Shown here piece by piece: positions 41,521-50,080 of a stretch of 64,000 nt of DNA. The stretch comes from an uncultured Cryptobacterium sp. (GTDB lineage Bacteria; Actinomycetota; Coriobacteriia; Coriobacteriales; Eggerthellaceae), in assembly GCA_958410215.1 (NCBI GenBank), contig CATYOF010000004.1, positions 62,001 through 126,000 of the forward strand. Reading direction: 5' to 3'. Both the position numbers and the translations under genes were made by a program. The stretch's first letter is position 1. The number at the start of each line of letters is the position of its first letter. The notes under the pieces are model-generated. The model had not been told where the DNA came from and did not search any database. It worked only from the letters and a program-made list of their open reading frames with translations.

Positions 41521-41862
41521 ATGGAAGCTAAAGCAATCGCTCGCTATGTGCGCGTTTCGCCCCGTAAGGCGCGTATCGTGCTCGACCAAATCCGCGGCAA
41601 AGATGTTGTAGCCGCTCAGGAAACCCTGCGTTTCACCAACCGCGCAGTTGCAGAAGTTGTTGAGAAGACTCTGAACTCCGCTGTTGCAAATGCTGCACAG
41701 AAAGGTGCTGGCAACCCAGACAATCTGGTTGTTAAGGCATGCTTTGCTGACGAAGGCCCAACTTTGAAGCGCATTCGTCCTCGTGCAAAGGGTTCCGCAT
41801 CGCGCATTCGTAAGCGCACCAGCCACATCACCGTCATCGTAGCAACTCGAGAGGAGGCATAG
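41521..41862 (+). CDS. rplV: Ribosomal protein L22
   Basis: A 113-residue protein with KAIARYVRVSPRKARIVLDQIRG at the N-terminus and the tunnel hairpin RIRPRAKGSASRIRKRTSHIT, where macrolide-resistance changes occur in other species. Confidence 0.97.
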   Translation: MEAKAIARYVRVSPRKARIVLDQIRGKDVVAAQETLRFTNRAVAEVVEKTLNSAVANAAQKGAGNPDNLVVKACFADEGPTLKRIRPRAKGSASRIRKRTSHITVIVATREEA

Positions 41863-41863
41863 T

Positions 41864-42574
41864 ATGGGTCAGAAAGTAAGCCCCACCGGTTTCCGTCTTG
41901 GTGTTACTGAGGATTGGCGTAGCCGTTGGTATTCCGACAAGGACTATGCGGCAAACCTTGAAAACGACCTCGTAATTCGCAAGTTCCTGGAAAAGCAGCT
42001 CGCCCATGCAGCCGTTTCTCGTGTAGAAATTGAACGCGCTGGCGACAAGATCAAGGTAATCATTACCACGTCTCGTCCAGGTGTTGTAATTGGTAAGAAG
42101 GGCGCAGAAGTTGACGCTCTTCGCAAGAAGCTTAACCAGATCGCAAACGGCACCGTATCCGTTGAGGTTGTAGAAGTTAAGCGTCCTGAGCTCGATGCAA
42201 ATCTTATTGCTCAGTCTATTGCAGAACAGTTGGAAAACCGTGTTGCTTTCCGTCGCGCTATGCGCAAGGCTGTTCAGTCTGCACGCAAGTCTGGTGCTAA
42301 GGGTATTCGTATCCAGTGCTCAGGCCGTCTTGGTGGCGCTGAAATGAGCCGCCGTGAATGGTACCGCGAAGGTCGTGTGCCTCTGCACACCCTCCGTGCA
42401 AAGATTGACTATGGCTTTGCTACCGCTGCAACCACCATGGGTTCCATTGGTATTCAGGTTTGGGTATATCACGGTGAAGTTCTTCCTGGACAGAAGGCTC
42501 CACAGCCAGCTCTCGAAGGTTCTTCTCGTCCCAACCGTCGCGGCCGTCGCAACAACGATAGGGGTGATAAATAA
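41864..42574 (+). CDS. rpsC: Ribosomal protein S3
   Basis: A 236-residue protein: MGQKVSPTGFRLG, a KH domain with the GxxG loop in TSRPGVVIGKKGAEV, and the C-terminal S3 domain SGRLGGAEMSRREWYREGRVPLHTLRA. The C-terminus ends in an Arg/Gly-rich tail. Its stop overlaps the rplP start. Confidence 0.97.
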   Translation: MGQKVSPTGFRLGVTEDWRSRWYSDKDYAANLENDLVIRKFLEKQLAHAAVSRVEIERAGDKIKVIITTSRPGVVIGKKGAEVDALRKKLNQIANGTVSVEVVEVKRPELDANLIAQSIAEQLENRVAFRRAMRKAVQSARKSGAKGIRIQCSGRLGGAEMSRREWYREGRVPLHTLRAKIDYGFATAATTMGSIGIQVWVYHGEVLPGQKAPQPALEGSSRPNRRGRRNNDRGDK

Positions 42575-42996
42575 TGTTGGTACCTAAGCGCGTTAAGCAC
42601 CGCAAGGTCCAGCGTGGTTCTATGAAGGGTAACGCTAAGGGCGGCACCACTTTGAATCACGGCTCCTGGGGCATTCAGGCTCTGGATCGCCATTGGATCA
42701 CTAACCGCCAGATCGAGGCTGCTCGTATCGCAATGACCCGTCGTATGAACCGTACTGGTAATGTTTGGATCACGATCTTCCCCGACAAGCCCATCACGCA
42801 GAAGCCTGCTGAAACTCGAATGGGTAAAGGTAAGGGTAACCCCGAGGGTTGGGTAGCAGTTGTAAAGCCCGGCCGTATCATGTTTGAGATCGATGGTGTT
42901 GACGAAGAAACTGCACGCGATGCACTTCGTCTCGCAATCAATAAGTTGCCCATCAAGTGCAAGATCGTTAAGCGCGAGGCAGAAGGGCAGGAGTAA
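42574..42996 (+). CDS. rplP: Ribosomal protein L16
   Basis: A 140-residue protein: MLVPKRVKHRKVQRG, ALDRHWITNRQIEAARIAMTR, FPDKPITQKPAETRMGKGKG. It binds near the A-site tRNA elbow and 5S rRNA. The start overlaps the rpsC stop (TAATG) and rpmC begins directly after its stop. Confidence 0.97.
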   Translation: MLVPKRVKHRKVQRGSMKGNAKGGTTLNHGSWGIQALDRHWITNRQIEAARIAMTRRMNRTGNVWITIFPDKPITQKPAETRMGKGKGNPEGWVAVVKPGRIMFEIDGVDEETARDALRLAINKLPIKCKIVKREAEGQE

Positions 42997-43200
42997 ATGA
43001 AAGCAGCAGAGATCAGGAATCTTTCAGGTGAAGATCTGCAGGCTAAGCTGAAGGAAGCACGTGCAGAGCTTTTTAACCTGCGCTTCCAGATGGCTACTGG
43101 CCAGTTGGATAACACCGCTCGCATCAAGCAGGTCAAGAAAGACATCGCTCGCATCCAGACCGAGATGCGCGATCGCGAGCTCAAGGCTGTTCAGGCTTAA
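42997..43200 (+). CDS. rpmC: Ribosomal protein L29
   Basis: A 67-residue helical-hairpin protein, MKAAEIRNLSGEDLQAKLKE to IARIQTEMRDRELK. It sits beside L23 at the tunnel exit. Confidence 0.95.
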   Translation: MKAAEIRNLSGEDLQAKLKEARAELFNLRFQMATGQLDNTARIKQVKKDIARIQTEMRDRELKAVQA

Positions 43201-43226
43201 GGCTCGACTAGGAAGGTTTGAATAGC

Positions 43227-43487
43227 ATGAGTGAAGAACGTAATTCTCGTAAAGTCCGTCAGGGTGTTGTAGTAAGCATTTCTGGCGACAAGACTTGCGT
43301 TGTACAAGTACACGAACGCAAGCCACATCCGGTATACGGCAAGATGGTTAACTCTACTAAGAAGTTCCATGCTCACGACGAAAACAATGAAGCTGGCGTG
43401 GGTGACACCGTAACGATTATGGAAACTCGCCCGCTGTCTAAGATGAAGCGTTGGCGTCTTCTCGACATCGTTGAGAAGGCCAAGTAA
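43227..43487 (+). CDS. rpsQ: Ribosomal protein S17
   Basis: An 86-residue OB-fold protein, RKVRQGVVVSISGDKTCVVQV to RPLSKMKRWRLLDIVEKA. ATG 43227 was chosen over in-frame TTG 43218 because AGGAAGG ends at 43216. Confidence 0.95.
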   Translation: MSEERNSRKVRQGVVVSISGDKTCVVQVHERKPHPVYGKMVNSTKKFHAHDENNEAGVGDTVTIMETRPLSKMKRWRLLDIVEKAK

Positions 43488-43525
43488 GTTTTTGCTTACT
43501 TGAAAGCATCGAAAGGGATAAGCAT

Positions 43526-43894
43526 ATGATTCAAATGCAGAGCATGCTCGCCGTCGCTGATAACTCTGGCGCTCGCAAGGTGCAGTGCATCAAGGTTCTG
43601 GGTGGCTCTAAGCGCCGCTATGCAGGCCTGGGTGATGTCATCGTATGCAGCGTTAAAGAGGCAATGCCAAACGGCAGCGTTAAAAAGGGCGATGTCGTCC
43701 GCTGCGTAGTAGTACGCGTTAAAAAAGAAGTTCGTCGTGAAGACGGCAGCTATATTAAGTTCGACCAGAATGCAGCCGTGCTGATCGATGCCAACGGCGC
43801 TCCCCGTGGTACCCGTATCTTTGGTCCTGTTGCTCGCGAGCTTCGCGAGAAGAAGTACATGAAGATCGTGTCCCTGGCACCGGAAACGCTGTAG
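43526..43894 (+). CDS. rplN: Ribosomal protein L14
   Basis: A 122-residue protein: MIQMQSMLAVADNSGARKVQCIKVLGG and C-terminal FGPVARELREKKYMKIVSLAPE, complete and typical. Confidence 0.97.
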   Translation: MIQMQSMLAVADNSGARKVQCIKVLGGSKRRYAGLGDVIVCSVKEAMPNGSVKKGDVVRCVVVRVKKEVRREDGSYIKFDQNAAVLIDANGAPRGTRIFGPVARELREKKYMKIVSLAPETL

Positions 43895-43906
43895 GAGGAA
43901 CAATTC

Positions 43907-44224
43907 ATGGCTAAAATGAACATCAAAAAAGGTGACAAGGTAAAGGTTTTAACTGGCAAGGATCGTGGCGCTGAAGGCACCGTTCTTGCTGCAAAGCCTC
44001 AAAGCCAGCGTGTTACCGTTGAAAAAGTAAACATTATCAAAAAGGCAATGCGTCCTACTCAGGCAAATCCTGAAGGTGGTATTGCATCCATGGAGGCACC
44101 TATCCATGTATCCAACGTGGCTCTTATTTGCCCCTCTTGCAAAGAGGCAACGCGCGTAAGCATCAAGCGCGAAAACGGCAAAAAGATTCGCGTATGCAAG
44201 AAGTGCGGTGCTGACATTGATTAA
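43907..44224 (+). CDS. rplX: Ribosomal protein L24
   Basis: A 105-residue protein with the KOW motif (KKGDKVKVLTGKDRGAEGTV) and two CxxC pairs (CPSC, CKKC) in the C-terminal half, a possible zinc site present in part of the family. A strong hairpin follows at once, so it ends a transcriptional segment. Confidence 0.96.
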   Translation: MAKMNIKKGDKVKVLTGKDRGAEGTVLAAKPQSQRVTVEKVNIIKKAMRPTQANPEGGIASMEAPIHVSNVALICPSCKEATRVSIKRENGKKIRVCKKCGADID

Positions 44225-44250
44225 TTAGTTTGCCTTTCGGCAAACTAATT
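44223..44250. terminator. Hairpin directly after rplX
   Basis: A perfect 12-bp stem, AATTAGTTTGCC/GGCAAACTAATT, with a TTTC loop, overlapping the rplX stop. The T-run is minimal, so it may attenuate or protect 3' ends. Confidence 0.65.
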
Positions 44251-44281
44251 GACTCGATGTTGCGAAATGTCAAAAGTAACT

Positions 44282-44323
44282 AACCACACATGTTTTTCGG
44301 TTAAGAAAAGCGTGTGTGGTTTT
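44282..44323 (+). terminator. Second terminator-like hairpin between rplX and rplE
   Basis: AACCACACA pairs with TGTGTGGTT, with an inner TTTTTC/GAAAAG stem, followed by TTTT. Together with the preceding hairpin it should reduce readthrough into rplE. Confidence 0.7.
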
Positions 44324-44333
44324 GGCGTATAGG

Positions 44334-44362
44334 TTGACCTAAAGATGCTCTTCCTGTATGGT
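44334..44362 (+). promoter_or_regulatory. Internal promoter before rplE
   Basis: TTGACC (44334-44339), a 17-nt spacer and TATGGT (44357-44362). Transcription would begin near 44369. Confidence 0.72.
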
Positions 44363-44368
44363 GTCGTC

Positions 44369-44464
44369 TTTGGGTGCGCTAATTGCGCCTATGACCCTAG
44401 CAAACGCTGGGGACGCAGGGTCGGAAATCCTGTGTTTAATTCATCGAGAAAGGTATAAAACACA
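44369..44464 (+). ncRNA. Structured 5' leader of rplE
   Basis: About 95 nt. GACCCT (44391-44396) can pair with AGGGTC (44417-44422) enclosing AGC-AAAC-GCT; a GCGC-TAATT-GCGC hairpin precedes it. By position it could be a binding site for a ribosomal protein that controls the downstream genes. This is an inference; I recognise no described family. Confidence 0.4.
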
Positions 44465-45016
44465 ATGGCTACTCCTCGTTTGAAGGAAAAGTACGTAAAC
44501 GAAGTCGCTCCTAAGCTCTTCAAAGAACTTGAGTGCACCAACGTAAACCAGGTTCCTCGTTTTGAGAAAATCGTAGTGAACATGGGTGTAGGTCGTGCTG
44601 CGGGCGACAAGAAATTGCTTGACGGTGCTATTGCTGATCTTCGCACCATTACCGGTCAGCAGCCAATGGTTACCCGCGCTAAGAAATCTATCGCTGGTTT
44701 CCATCTGCGTGAAGGTCAGGCAATCGGTTGTAAGGTAACCCTTCGTGGTGACCGTATGTGGGAGTTCTTTGATCGTCTGATGTCTATGGCTCTCCCTCGT
44801 GTACGCGACTTCCGTGGCTGCAATCCTAAGAGCTTCGACGGTCGTGGCAACTACACCATGGGTCTTACCGAACAGCTTATCTTCCCTGAGATCGAGTACG
44901 ACAAGATCGATCACACCCGTGGTATGGACATCACGTTTGTAACCACCGCTGAAACCAATGAAGCTGCTAAGGCATTAATGGATGCTATGGGCTTCCCGTT
45001 CAAAAAAGAAAACTAA
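44465..45016 (+). CDS. rplE: Ribosomal protein L5
   Basis: A 183-residue protein with NVNQVPRFEKIVVNMGVGRA, GQQPMVTRAKKSIAGFHLREG and the C-terminal DITFVTTAETNEAAKALM. It binds 5S rRNA and the P-site tRNA. It opens a new transcriptional segment within the spc cluster. Confidence 0.97.
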   Translation: MATPRLKEKYVNEVAPKLFKELECTNVNQVPRFEKIVVNMGVGRAAGDKKLLDGAIADLRTITGQQPMVTRAKKSIAGFHLREGQAIGCKVTLRGDRMWEFFDRLMSMALPRVRDFRGCNPKSFDGRGNYTMGLTEQLIFPEIEYDKIDHTRGMDITFVTTAETNEAAKALMDAMGFPFKKEN

Positions 45017-45062
45017 ATTCTCTAAAAAGTAGAGAATTGGTTATAGGAAAGAAGGATTTTGA

Positions 45063-45248
45063 ATGGCTAAGAAATCGATGATCGCCAAGTCAAAGCGAGA
45101 GCCGAAGTTCTCGACTCGTCAGCACAATCGCTGTGCTCGCTGTGGTCGCCCTCGTGCGTACTACCGCAAGTTCGGTCTGTGCCGTGTCTGCCTTCGTGAA
45201 CTTGCTAACAAAGGCGAACTGCCCGGCGTGACCAAGGCTTCCTGGTAA
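45063..45248 (+). CDS. rpsZ: Ribosomal protein S14, zinc-binding (type Z)
   Basis: A 61-residue protein with two intact CxxC pairs (CARC...CRVC) and the end LPGVTKASW, i.e. the C+ zinc form. Under zinc limitation some bacteria swap it for a long C-minus form; no such paralogue is in the window. Confidence 0.96.
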   Translation: MAKKSMIAKSKREPKFSTRQHNRCARCGRPRAYYRKFGLCRVCLRELANKGELPGVTKASW

Positions 45249-45358
45249 GAATTAGAAGTTAACGTCACGTTGTTGAGTGTCGAGAGTCAAGGCGCGTGCG
45301 TTAAGGGCGCAGGCGAACCGGCTTTTCGTCTCATCATGAACAAAGGAGAAACACAACA

Positions 45359-45757
45359 ATGAGCATGAACGATCCTATTGCAGATATGCTTACGCGTGTG
45401 CGTAATGCAAACTCTGCAGGCAAGCCGACGGTTTCCATGCCGTCAAGCAAAAAGCTTGTTGAAATTGCACGCATCATGCACGAAGAGGGCTATATTGCTG
45501 GTTTCGATATCGAAGAGGCTAAGCCTCGCGATATTCTTACCATTACCCTCAAGTATGGTGACAAGAAAGCACGCACGATCCGTGGTTTGAAGCGTATTTC
45601 CAAGCCTGGTCTGCGCATCTATGCAGGTAAAGATGAATTACCTCGCGTTCTTGGCGGTCTTGGTACTGCGGTTATTTCTACGAGCAAAGGCGTTATGGCT
45701 GACCGCGATGCCCGTAAAGCTGGCATCGGTGGCGAAGTGATCGCTTACATCTGGTAG
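45359..45757 (+). CDS. rpsH: Ribosomal protein S8
   Basis: A 132-residue protein, NDPIADMLTRVRNAN to GGEVIAYIW with STSKGVMADRDARKAG. ATG 45359 follows AAAGGAG; ATG 45365 is an alternative. A 110-nt gap separates it from rpsZ. In E. coli S8 is the translational repressor of the spc operon. Confidence 0.97.
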   Translation: MSMNDPIADMLTRVRNANSAGKPTVSMPSSKKLVEIARIMHEEGYIAGFDIEEAKPRDILTITLKYGDKKARTIRGLKRISKPGLRIYAGKDELPRVLGGLGTAVISTSKGVMADRDARKAGIGGEVIAYIW

Positions 45758-45773
45758 GAAGGAAGGAGCGAAT

Positions 45774-46316
45774 ATGTCTCGAATTGGTAAAATGCCTGTC
45801 GCCATTCCTTCCGGTGTAGAAGTTGCTGTTGATGGCAGCACGGTTACCGTAAAAGGTGGCAAAGGTGAATTAACCCGTACGTTCTCTGACATTATCTCTA
45901 TCAAGATTGAAGAGGGTAATGTAATCGTTGAGCGTCCTGATGATAGCCGCGAAGCAAAGAGCCTTCACGGTTTGACCCGTACCCTCATTCACAACATGAT
46001 TCTTGGCGTATCTGAGGGCTATGCAAAGAAACTTGAGCTTGTTGGTGTTGGTTATCGTGCTGCTTTGAAGGGCACCGACCTTGAACTTCAGCTCGGCTTC
46101 TCTCATCCCGTAGTTGTTCCGGCTCCTGAGAACATCACCTTCGAAGTTCCCAGCCAGACCGAAATCATCGTTAAGGGCATCAGCAAAGAACAAGTTGGCC
46201 AGGTTGCAGCTAACATTCGCGCATGGCGTAAGCCTGAACCTTATAAGGGCAAGGGTATTCGTTATGAGGGCGAATATGTACGTCGCAAGCTTGGTAAGGC
46301 TGCTAAGTCTGACTAG
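45774..46316 (+). CDS. rplF: Ribosomal protein L6
   Basis: A 180-residue two-domain protein with MSRIGKMPVAIPSGVEV and the C-terminal signature RKPEPYKGKGIRYEGEYVRRK. Confidence 0.97.
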   Translation: MSRIGKMPVAIPSGVEVAVDGSTVTVKGGKGELTRTFSDIISIKIEEGNVIVERPDDSREAKSLHGLTRTLIHNMILGVSEGYAKKLELVGVGYRAALKGTDLELQLGFSHPVVVPAPENITFEVPSQTEIIVKGISKEQVGQVAANIRAWRKPEPYKGKGIRYEGEYVRRKLGKAAKSD

Positions 46317-46348
46317 TCCAGAAGCGTTGTAACGAAGGGAATTTACTC

Positions 46349-46717
46349 ATGAAGAAACTTCAAAAGAAACAAGCTGGGCTTCGTCGTCGTCATACTCGCG
46401 TTCGCGGTAAGATTTCCGGTACGCCCGCTCGTCCGCGTTTGTGCATCACCCGCTCAAATGCAAATATGTATGCTCAGGTAATTGATGATGTTGCAGGTAA
46501 GACCATCTGCGCAGTATCTACCTTGGGTGCAGAGTTCAAAGCAACCGAAAAGAACGGCAGCACCGTAGAAGGCGCTGAAGCTTTAGGTGAACTCATTGGT
46601 AAGAAAGCACAGGAAAACGGCATCACTGAGGTTGTTTTTGACCGCGGTGGTAACCTGTATCACGGACGCATCAAGGCTGTTGCCGAAGGTGCACGCGGTG
46701 CAGGCCTGAAGTTCTAA
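46349..46717 (+). CDS. rplR: Ribosomal protein L18
   Basis: A 122-residue protein: RRRHTRVRGKISGTPARPRLCITRSNANMYAQVIDD, and VVFDRGGNLYHGRIKAVAEGAR. It binds 5S rRNA with L5. Confidence 0.97.
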   Translation: MKKLQKKQAGLRRRHTRVRGKISGTPARPRLCITRSNANMYAQVIDDVAGKTICAVSTLGAEFKATEKNGSTVEGAEALGELIGKKAQENGITEVVFDRGGNLYHGRIKAVAEGARGAGLKF

Positions 46718-46733
46718 GGGAGGGTTAGTGTCT

Positions 46734-47258
46734 ATGGCTAAAAAGCTTGAAAACCAGGCAGGCGTTCCCGAACTTCAGGAACGTGTTGTTTACATCAACC
46801 GCGTTTCTAAGGTTGTTAAGGGCGGCCGTCGTTTTGCTTTAACTGCATTGGTAGTAGTTGGCGACAGCAATGGTCGTGTAGGTATTGGTATGGGTAAGTC
46901 CCAGGAAGTACCTACTGCTATCAAGAAGGGCGTTGAAGACGCTAAGAAGAATATGTTCAAGGTTCCTCTGACCGAGGCTGGTACGCTTCCTCATGACATC
47001 ATTGGTGAATATGGTGCTGGTCGCGTTCTGATTAAGCCTGCTGCTCCTGGTACTGGTGTTATCGCTGGCGGTGCTGCTCGTGCTGTTATGGAGCTTACGG
47101 GTGTAAAGGACGTATTCTGCAAATCTTTGGGTACCGACAATGTTCTTAACATCGTTAAGGCAACCGCTGAAGGTCTTAAGAACATGCAGAGCCCTGAAGA
47201 GGTTGCTCAGCGCCGCGGTATCTCCGTTTCTCAGATTTACGGCTGGAAGGAGAACTAA
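46734..47258 (+). CDS. rpsE: Ribosomal protein S5
   Basis: A 174-residue protein: VVYINRVSKVVKGGRRFALTALVVVGD (with the accuracy-related loop), VPTAIKKGVEDAKKNMF and LKNMQSPEEVAQRRG. ATG 46734 was chosen over GTG 46728 because AAGGGAGGG (46716-46724) spaces it better. Confidence 0.96.
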   Translation: MAKKLENQAGVPELQERVVYINRVSKVVKGGRRFALTALVVVGDSNGRVGIGMGKSQEVPTAIKKGVEDAKKNMFKVPLTEAGTLPHDIIGEYGAGRVLIKPAAPGTGVIAGGAARAVMELTGVKDVFCKSLGTDNVLNIVKATAEGLKNMQSPEEVAQRRGISVSQIYGWKEN

Positions 47259-47260
47259 TA

Positions 47261-47449
47261 ATGGCTGACGCAAAAACTCTGCGTATCACCCAGGTAAAGA
47301 GCTCCATCGGTTATAAGTATGATCAGGGTCGCACCCTGAAGGCTCTTGGTCTTGGCAAAGTTGGTCGTACGGTAGAGCAGACCGACAATCCTGCAGTACG
47401 CGGTATGATCTTTAAAGTTAAGCACCTCGTAGAGGTTGAAGAACTCTAA
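47261..47449 (+). CDS. rpmD: Ribosomal protein L30
   Basis: A 62-residue protein, LRITQVKSSIGYKYDQGRTLKALGLGK, VEQTDNPAVRGMIFKVKHLVEVEEL. It lies 2 nt after rpsE and is followed by a terminator. Confidence 0.96.
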   Translation: MADAKTLRITQVKSSIGYKYDQGRTLKALGLGKVGRTVEQTDNPAVRGMIFKVKHLVEVEEL

Positions 47450-47450
47450 A

Positions 47451-47492
47451 GCAATTAAAGCGCCGTTCTTTTGAGCGGCGCTTTTTAATTGC
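47451..47492 (+). terminator. Terminator between rpmD and rplO
   Basis: AAAGCGCCG pairs with CGGCGCTTT, and flanking GCAATT/AATTGC extends the stem; T5 lies inside the distal arm. It splits the cluster before rplO. A GATAAT preceded by TG (about 47541-47548) may be an extended -10 box for rplO. Confidence 0.78.
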
Positions 47493-47638
47493 ATACACTC
47501 TGTGAAGACAAAAGTTATGGGCGCGTTTTGGCGCCTTTTGTGCGATAATGGCAAAAGTTTTTGTCTAAAGTAAGTTTGTCGGCGGCGAGCTGCCGACCCC
47601 TTCACGTGGAAGGGTTAGCGTAAAAGGAGAAACAAAAC

Positions 47639-48088
47639 ATGGAACTTAAGGATTTACGTCCTGCTGAAGGTGCAACCAAGGCTCGTAAGCGTGTTGGTCG
47701 TGGCCCTGCATCTGGTACTGGCAAAACTGCTGGTCGTGGTTTGAATGGTCAGAAGTCTCGTTCTGGCGGCGGTAAGGGAACCGGCTTCGAGGGTGGTCAG
47801 ACTCCACTCGCACGTCGTTTGCCAAAGCTTCCTGGCTTCCGCAACATTAACCGCGTTGAATATCTCCCTGTAAACGTAAGCCGCATCGAAAAGTATTTCG
47901 AAGCAGGTGAAGTTGTTGATGGCGATTCCTTGGCAGCTAAGGGCATCATTAAGAACTCTAACGCTTTGGTAAAGGTTTTGGGCGATGGTGAAATCACCAA
48001 GGCTGTAACGGTAAAGGTAGATAAGGTATCTGCTTCTGCTAAAGCTAAGATTGAGGCTGCTGGAGGAAAGGTCGAAGAGCCTTGCTAA
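47639..48088 (+). CDS. rplO: Ribosomal protein L15
   Basis: A 149-residue protein, MELKDLRPAEGATKARKRVGRG, GLNGQKSRSGGGKGTGFEGGQTPLARRLPKLPGF. A late 50S assembly protein. Its last codons overlap the secY start by 7 nt. Confidence 0.97.
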   Translation: MELKDLRPAEGATKARKRVGRGPASGTGKTAGRGLNGQKSRSGGGKGTGFEGGQTPLARRLPKLPGFRNINRVEYLPVNVSRIEKYFEAGEVVDGDSLAAKGIIKNSNALVKVLGDGEITKAVTVKVDKVSASAKAKIEAAGGKVEEPC

Positions 48089-49362
48089 GTTCTCTTGTAC
48101 AAGCGTTTAAGGTTCCAGAGCTCAGGAATAAAATCCTGTTTACTCTGGGTATCTTGGCGCTCTACCGTTTAGGCGCGTATATTCCTGTGCCAGGCATTCC
48201 CTTTAGAGCGTTTGCTGATTCCTTTTCGGAGCAGGGCGTTGGAATGGTCATGCTCGACCTGTTTACCGGTGGTGCACTTTCCAACTTCTCGGTATTCGCA
48301 CTAGGTATTATGCCCTACATTACTGCTTCTATTATTATGCAGTTGATGCAGGGTGTTATTCCTGCGGTAGGTCGTTGGAATAGGGAAGGCGAAGCAGGTA
48401 GACGTCGTGTTACCCAGGTAACTCGTTATCTGACTTTGGGTCTTGCTTTGATTAACGCTATTGGTTATTTGTTCCTGTTCAAATCTCAGGCATATGGCGT
48501 AGTGTTCAGCACGGCTATCCCAGAAATTGTGACCGACATTTTGGTTGTCTTTACGTTGGTGGTAGGTACGGCTCTTATCATGTGGATGGGCGAGCTTATT
48601 ACTCAGCGTGGTGTAGGTAACGGCATGTCCCTCATCATTTTTGTATCCATCGTAGCTTCAGTTCCTTCGGCGATCTTCTCGTCGATCAACCTGAATGCGG
48701 ACTTTGGTATGGGTCTTGCAGTTACCATCCTTATCTTGGTTATTGTGGTTCTCTGCATTCCTGCCATTATCTTTATCGAGCGCGCTCAGCGTCGTATTCC
48801 CATTAGCTACGCTAAGCGTATTCAGGGACGCAGGATGATGGGTGGCCAGAATTCCTATTTACCTATCAAGATTAATGCAGCGGGTGTTATCCCTATTATC
48901 TTTGCAAGCTGCTTGATCTACTTCCCCGCACAGTTAGCTGCGCTCTTCAATGTAGACTGGCTAACCATGGTTTCTAACGCTATGTCTGCGGGCTGGGTAA
49001 ACTGGATTCTTACGGCAGTGTTCATTATCTTCTTTGCGTACTTCTATACGTCGATCGTATTTAACCCCACTGAAACGGCTGAAAACTTACAGCAGCAAGG
49101 TGGCTTTATTCCAGGTATTCGTCCTGGAGCTAATACGGTAGCGTATCTGAAGAACGTAATGCGCCATGTAATTTTACCTGGTGCTGTGTTCATTGCTTTG
49201 ATTGCAGTCGTGCCTTCTATTTTGTTCTACTTTACGAACAATGCTTTGATTCAGGCTTTCGGTGGTACTTCTATCCTTATCATGATTGGTGTAGCGCTTG
49301 ATACCATGAATAAGATTGAATCTCAGTTGAAGATGTACAACTACGACGGTTTCTTTAAGTAA
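48082..49362 (+). CDS. secY: Protein translocase channel SecY
   Basis: A 426-residue protein with ten membrane helices. Landmarks: YIPVPGIPFRAF (plug/first loop), GIMPYITASIIMQLM, RNREGEAGRRRVTQ-like cytosolic loop C2, ITQRGVGNGMSLIIF and the C5 loop RIQGRRMMGGQNSYLPIKINAAGVIPIIFA. TTG 48082 overlaps rplO and follows GGAGGAAAGG; translation is therefore coupled. It forms the Sec channel with SecE and SecG. Confidence 0.96.
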   Translation: MLSSLVQAFKVPELRNKILFTLGILALYRLGAYIPVPGIPFRAFADSFSEQGVGMVMLDLFTGGALSNFSVFALGIMPYITASIIMQLMQGVIPAVGRWNREGEAGRRRVTQVTRYLTLGLALINAIGYLFLFKSQAYGVVFSTAIPEIVTDILVVFTLVVGTALIMWMGELITQRGVGNGMSLIIFVSIVASVPSAIFSSINLNADFGMGLAVTILILVIVVLCIPAIIFIERAQRRIPISYAKRIQGRRMMGGQNSYLPIKINAAGVIPIIFASCLIYFPAQLAALFNVDWLTMVSNAMSAGWVNWILTAVFIIFFAYFYTSIVFNPTETAENLQQQGGFIPGIRPGANTVAYLKNVMRHVILPGAVFIALIAVVPSILFYFTNNALIQAFGGTSILIMIGVALDTMNKIESQLKMYNYDGFFK

Positions 49363-49386
49363 AACCGTCTACACACTACCTATTGG

Positions 49387-49415
49387 AAGAGCGGCTCAAG
49401 TGAGTCGCTCTTTTT
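49387..49415 (+). terminator. Terminator after secY
   Basis: AAGAGCGGCTCA pairs with TGAGTCGCTCTT (one mismatch/wobble), followed by T-run, 25 nt after secY. Confidence 0.83.
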
Positions 49416-49514
49416 GTATGTAGACATACCGAAACGCTCAAAAGGAGCATATAAAACGGAGCATATTCTGTCATGATAAAGATCGGATGCTGTAGTGGGG
49501 GAGGTAATTAAGAG

Positions 49515-49997
49515 GTGGATACTCAAGTTTCATTTCGATTTGCAACGCCTGATGATACAGAAATAATTCTTGGTTTTATTAAAGCGCTTGCGCAGTATGA
49601 AAAATTAGAGCACGAAGTGGTCGCAACTTCTGAATTGCTTAATGAATGGATTTTTGAAAAAGAAAAAGCTGAAGTTATCTTTGCAGTCGTTGAGGGAAAA
49701 GAAGTTGGTTTTGCGTTGTTCTTCCATAATTTCTCAACGTTTTTAGGACGAGCGGGAATCTATCTTGAAGACTTATTTGTAAAGCCAGAATTCCGTGGCT
49801 GTGGTTACGGAAAGGCGCTTTTGGTGAAACTTTCTCAAATTACTGTAGAGCGAGGATGTGGAAGGCTTGAGTGGTCTTGTCTTGATTGGAATGCTCCAAG
49901 TATTGGATTTTATACCTCGTTAGGAGCGGTATGTATGGATGGATGGCATACCTATCGATTGACAGGGGAGTCTCTCAACCAACTTTCTCAAGCATAA
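49515..49997 (+). CDS. GNAT acetyltransferase, SSAT/thialysine-type
   Basis: A 160-residue GNAT protein with the acetyl-CoA loop VKPEFRGCGYGKALL (R/Q-x-x-G-x-G/A pattern), ALFFHNFSTFLGRAGIYLEDLFV before it and RLEWSCLDWNAPSIGFYTSLGA after it. These match the diamine/thialysine N-acetyltransferase group (spermidine acetyltransferase-like). The substrate is inferred. The GTG start is weakly supported by GGGGAGG 11 nt upstream. It separates secY from adk, which are usually adjacent. Confidence 0.85.
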   Translation: MDTQVSFRFATPDDTEIILGFIKALAQYEKLEHEVVATSELLNEWIFEKEKAEVIFAVVEGKEVGFALFFHNFSTFLGRAGIYLEDLFVKPEFRGCGYGKALLVKLSQITVERGCGRLEWSCLDWNAPSIGFYTSLGAVCMDGWHTYRLTGESLNQLSQA

Positions 49998-50080
49998 AAA
50001 AGATGTAATTTCCGCTTTAATTATTCGCTTTGCTACAATGTATGAAGCGATTTTATCGAATCCGCAAGAAAGGATCATTT

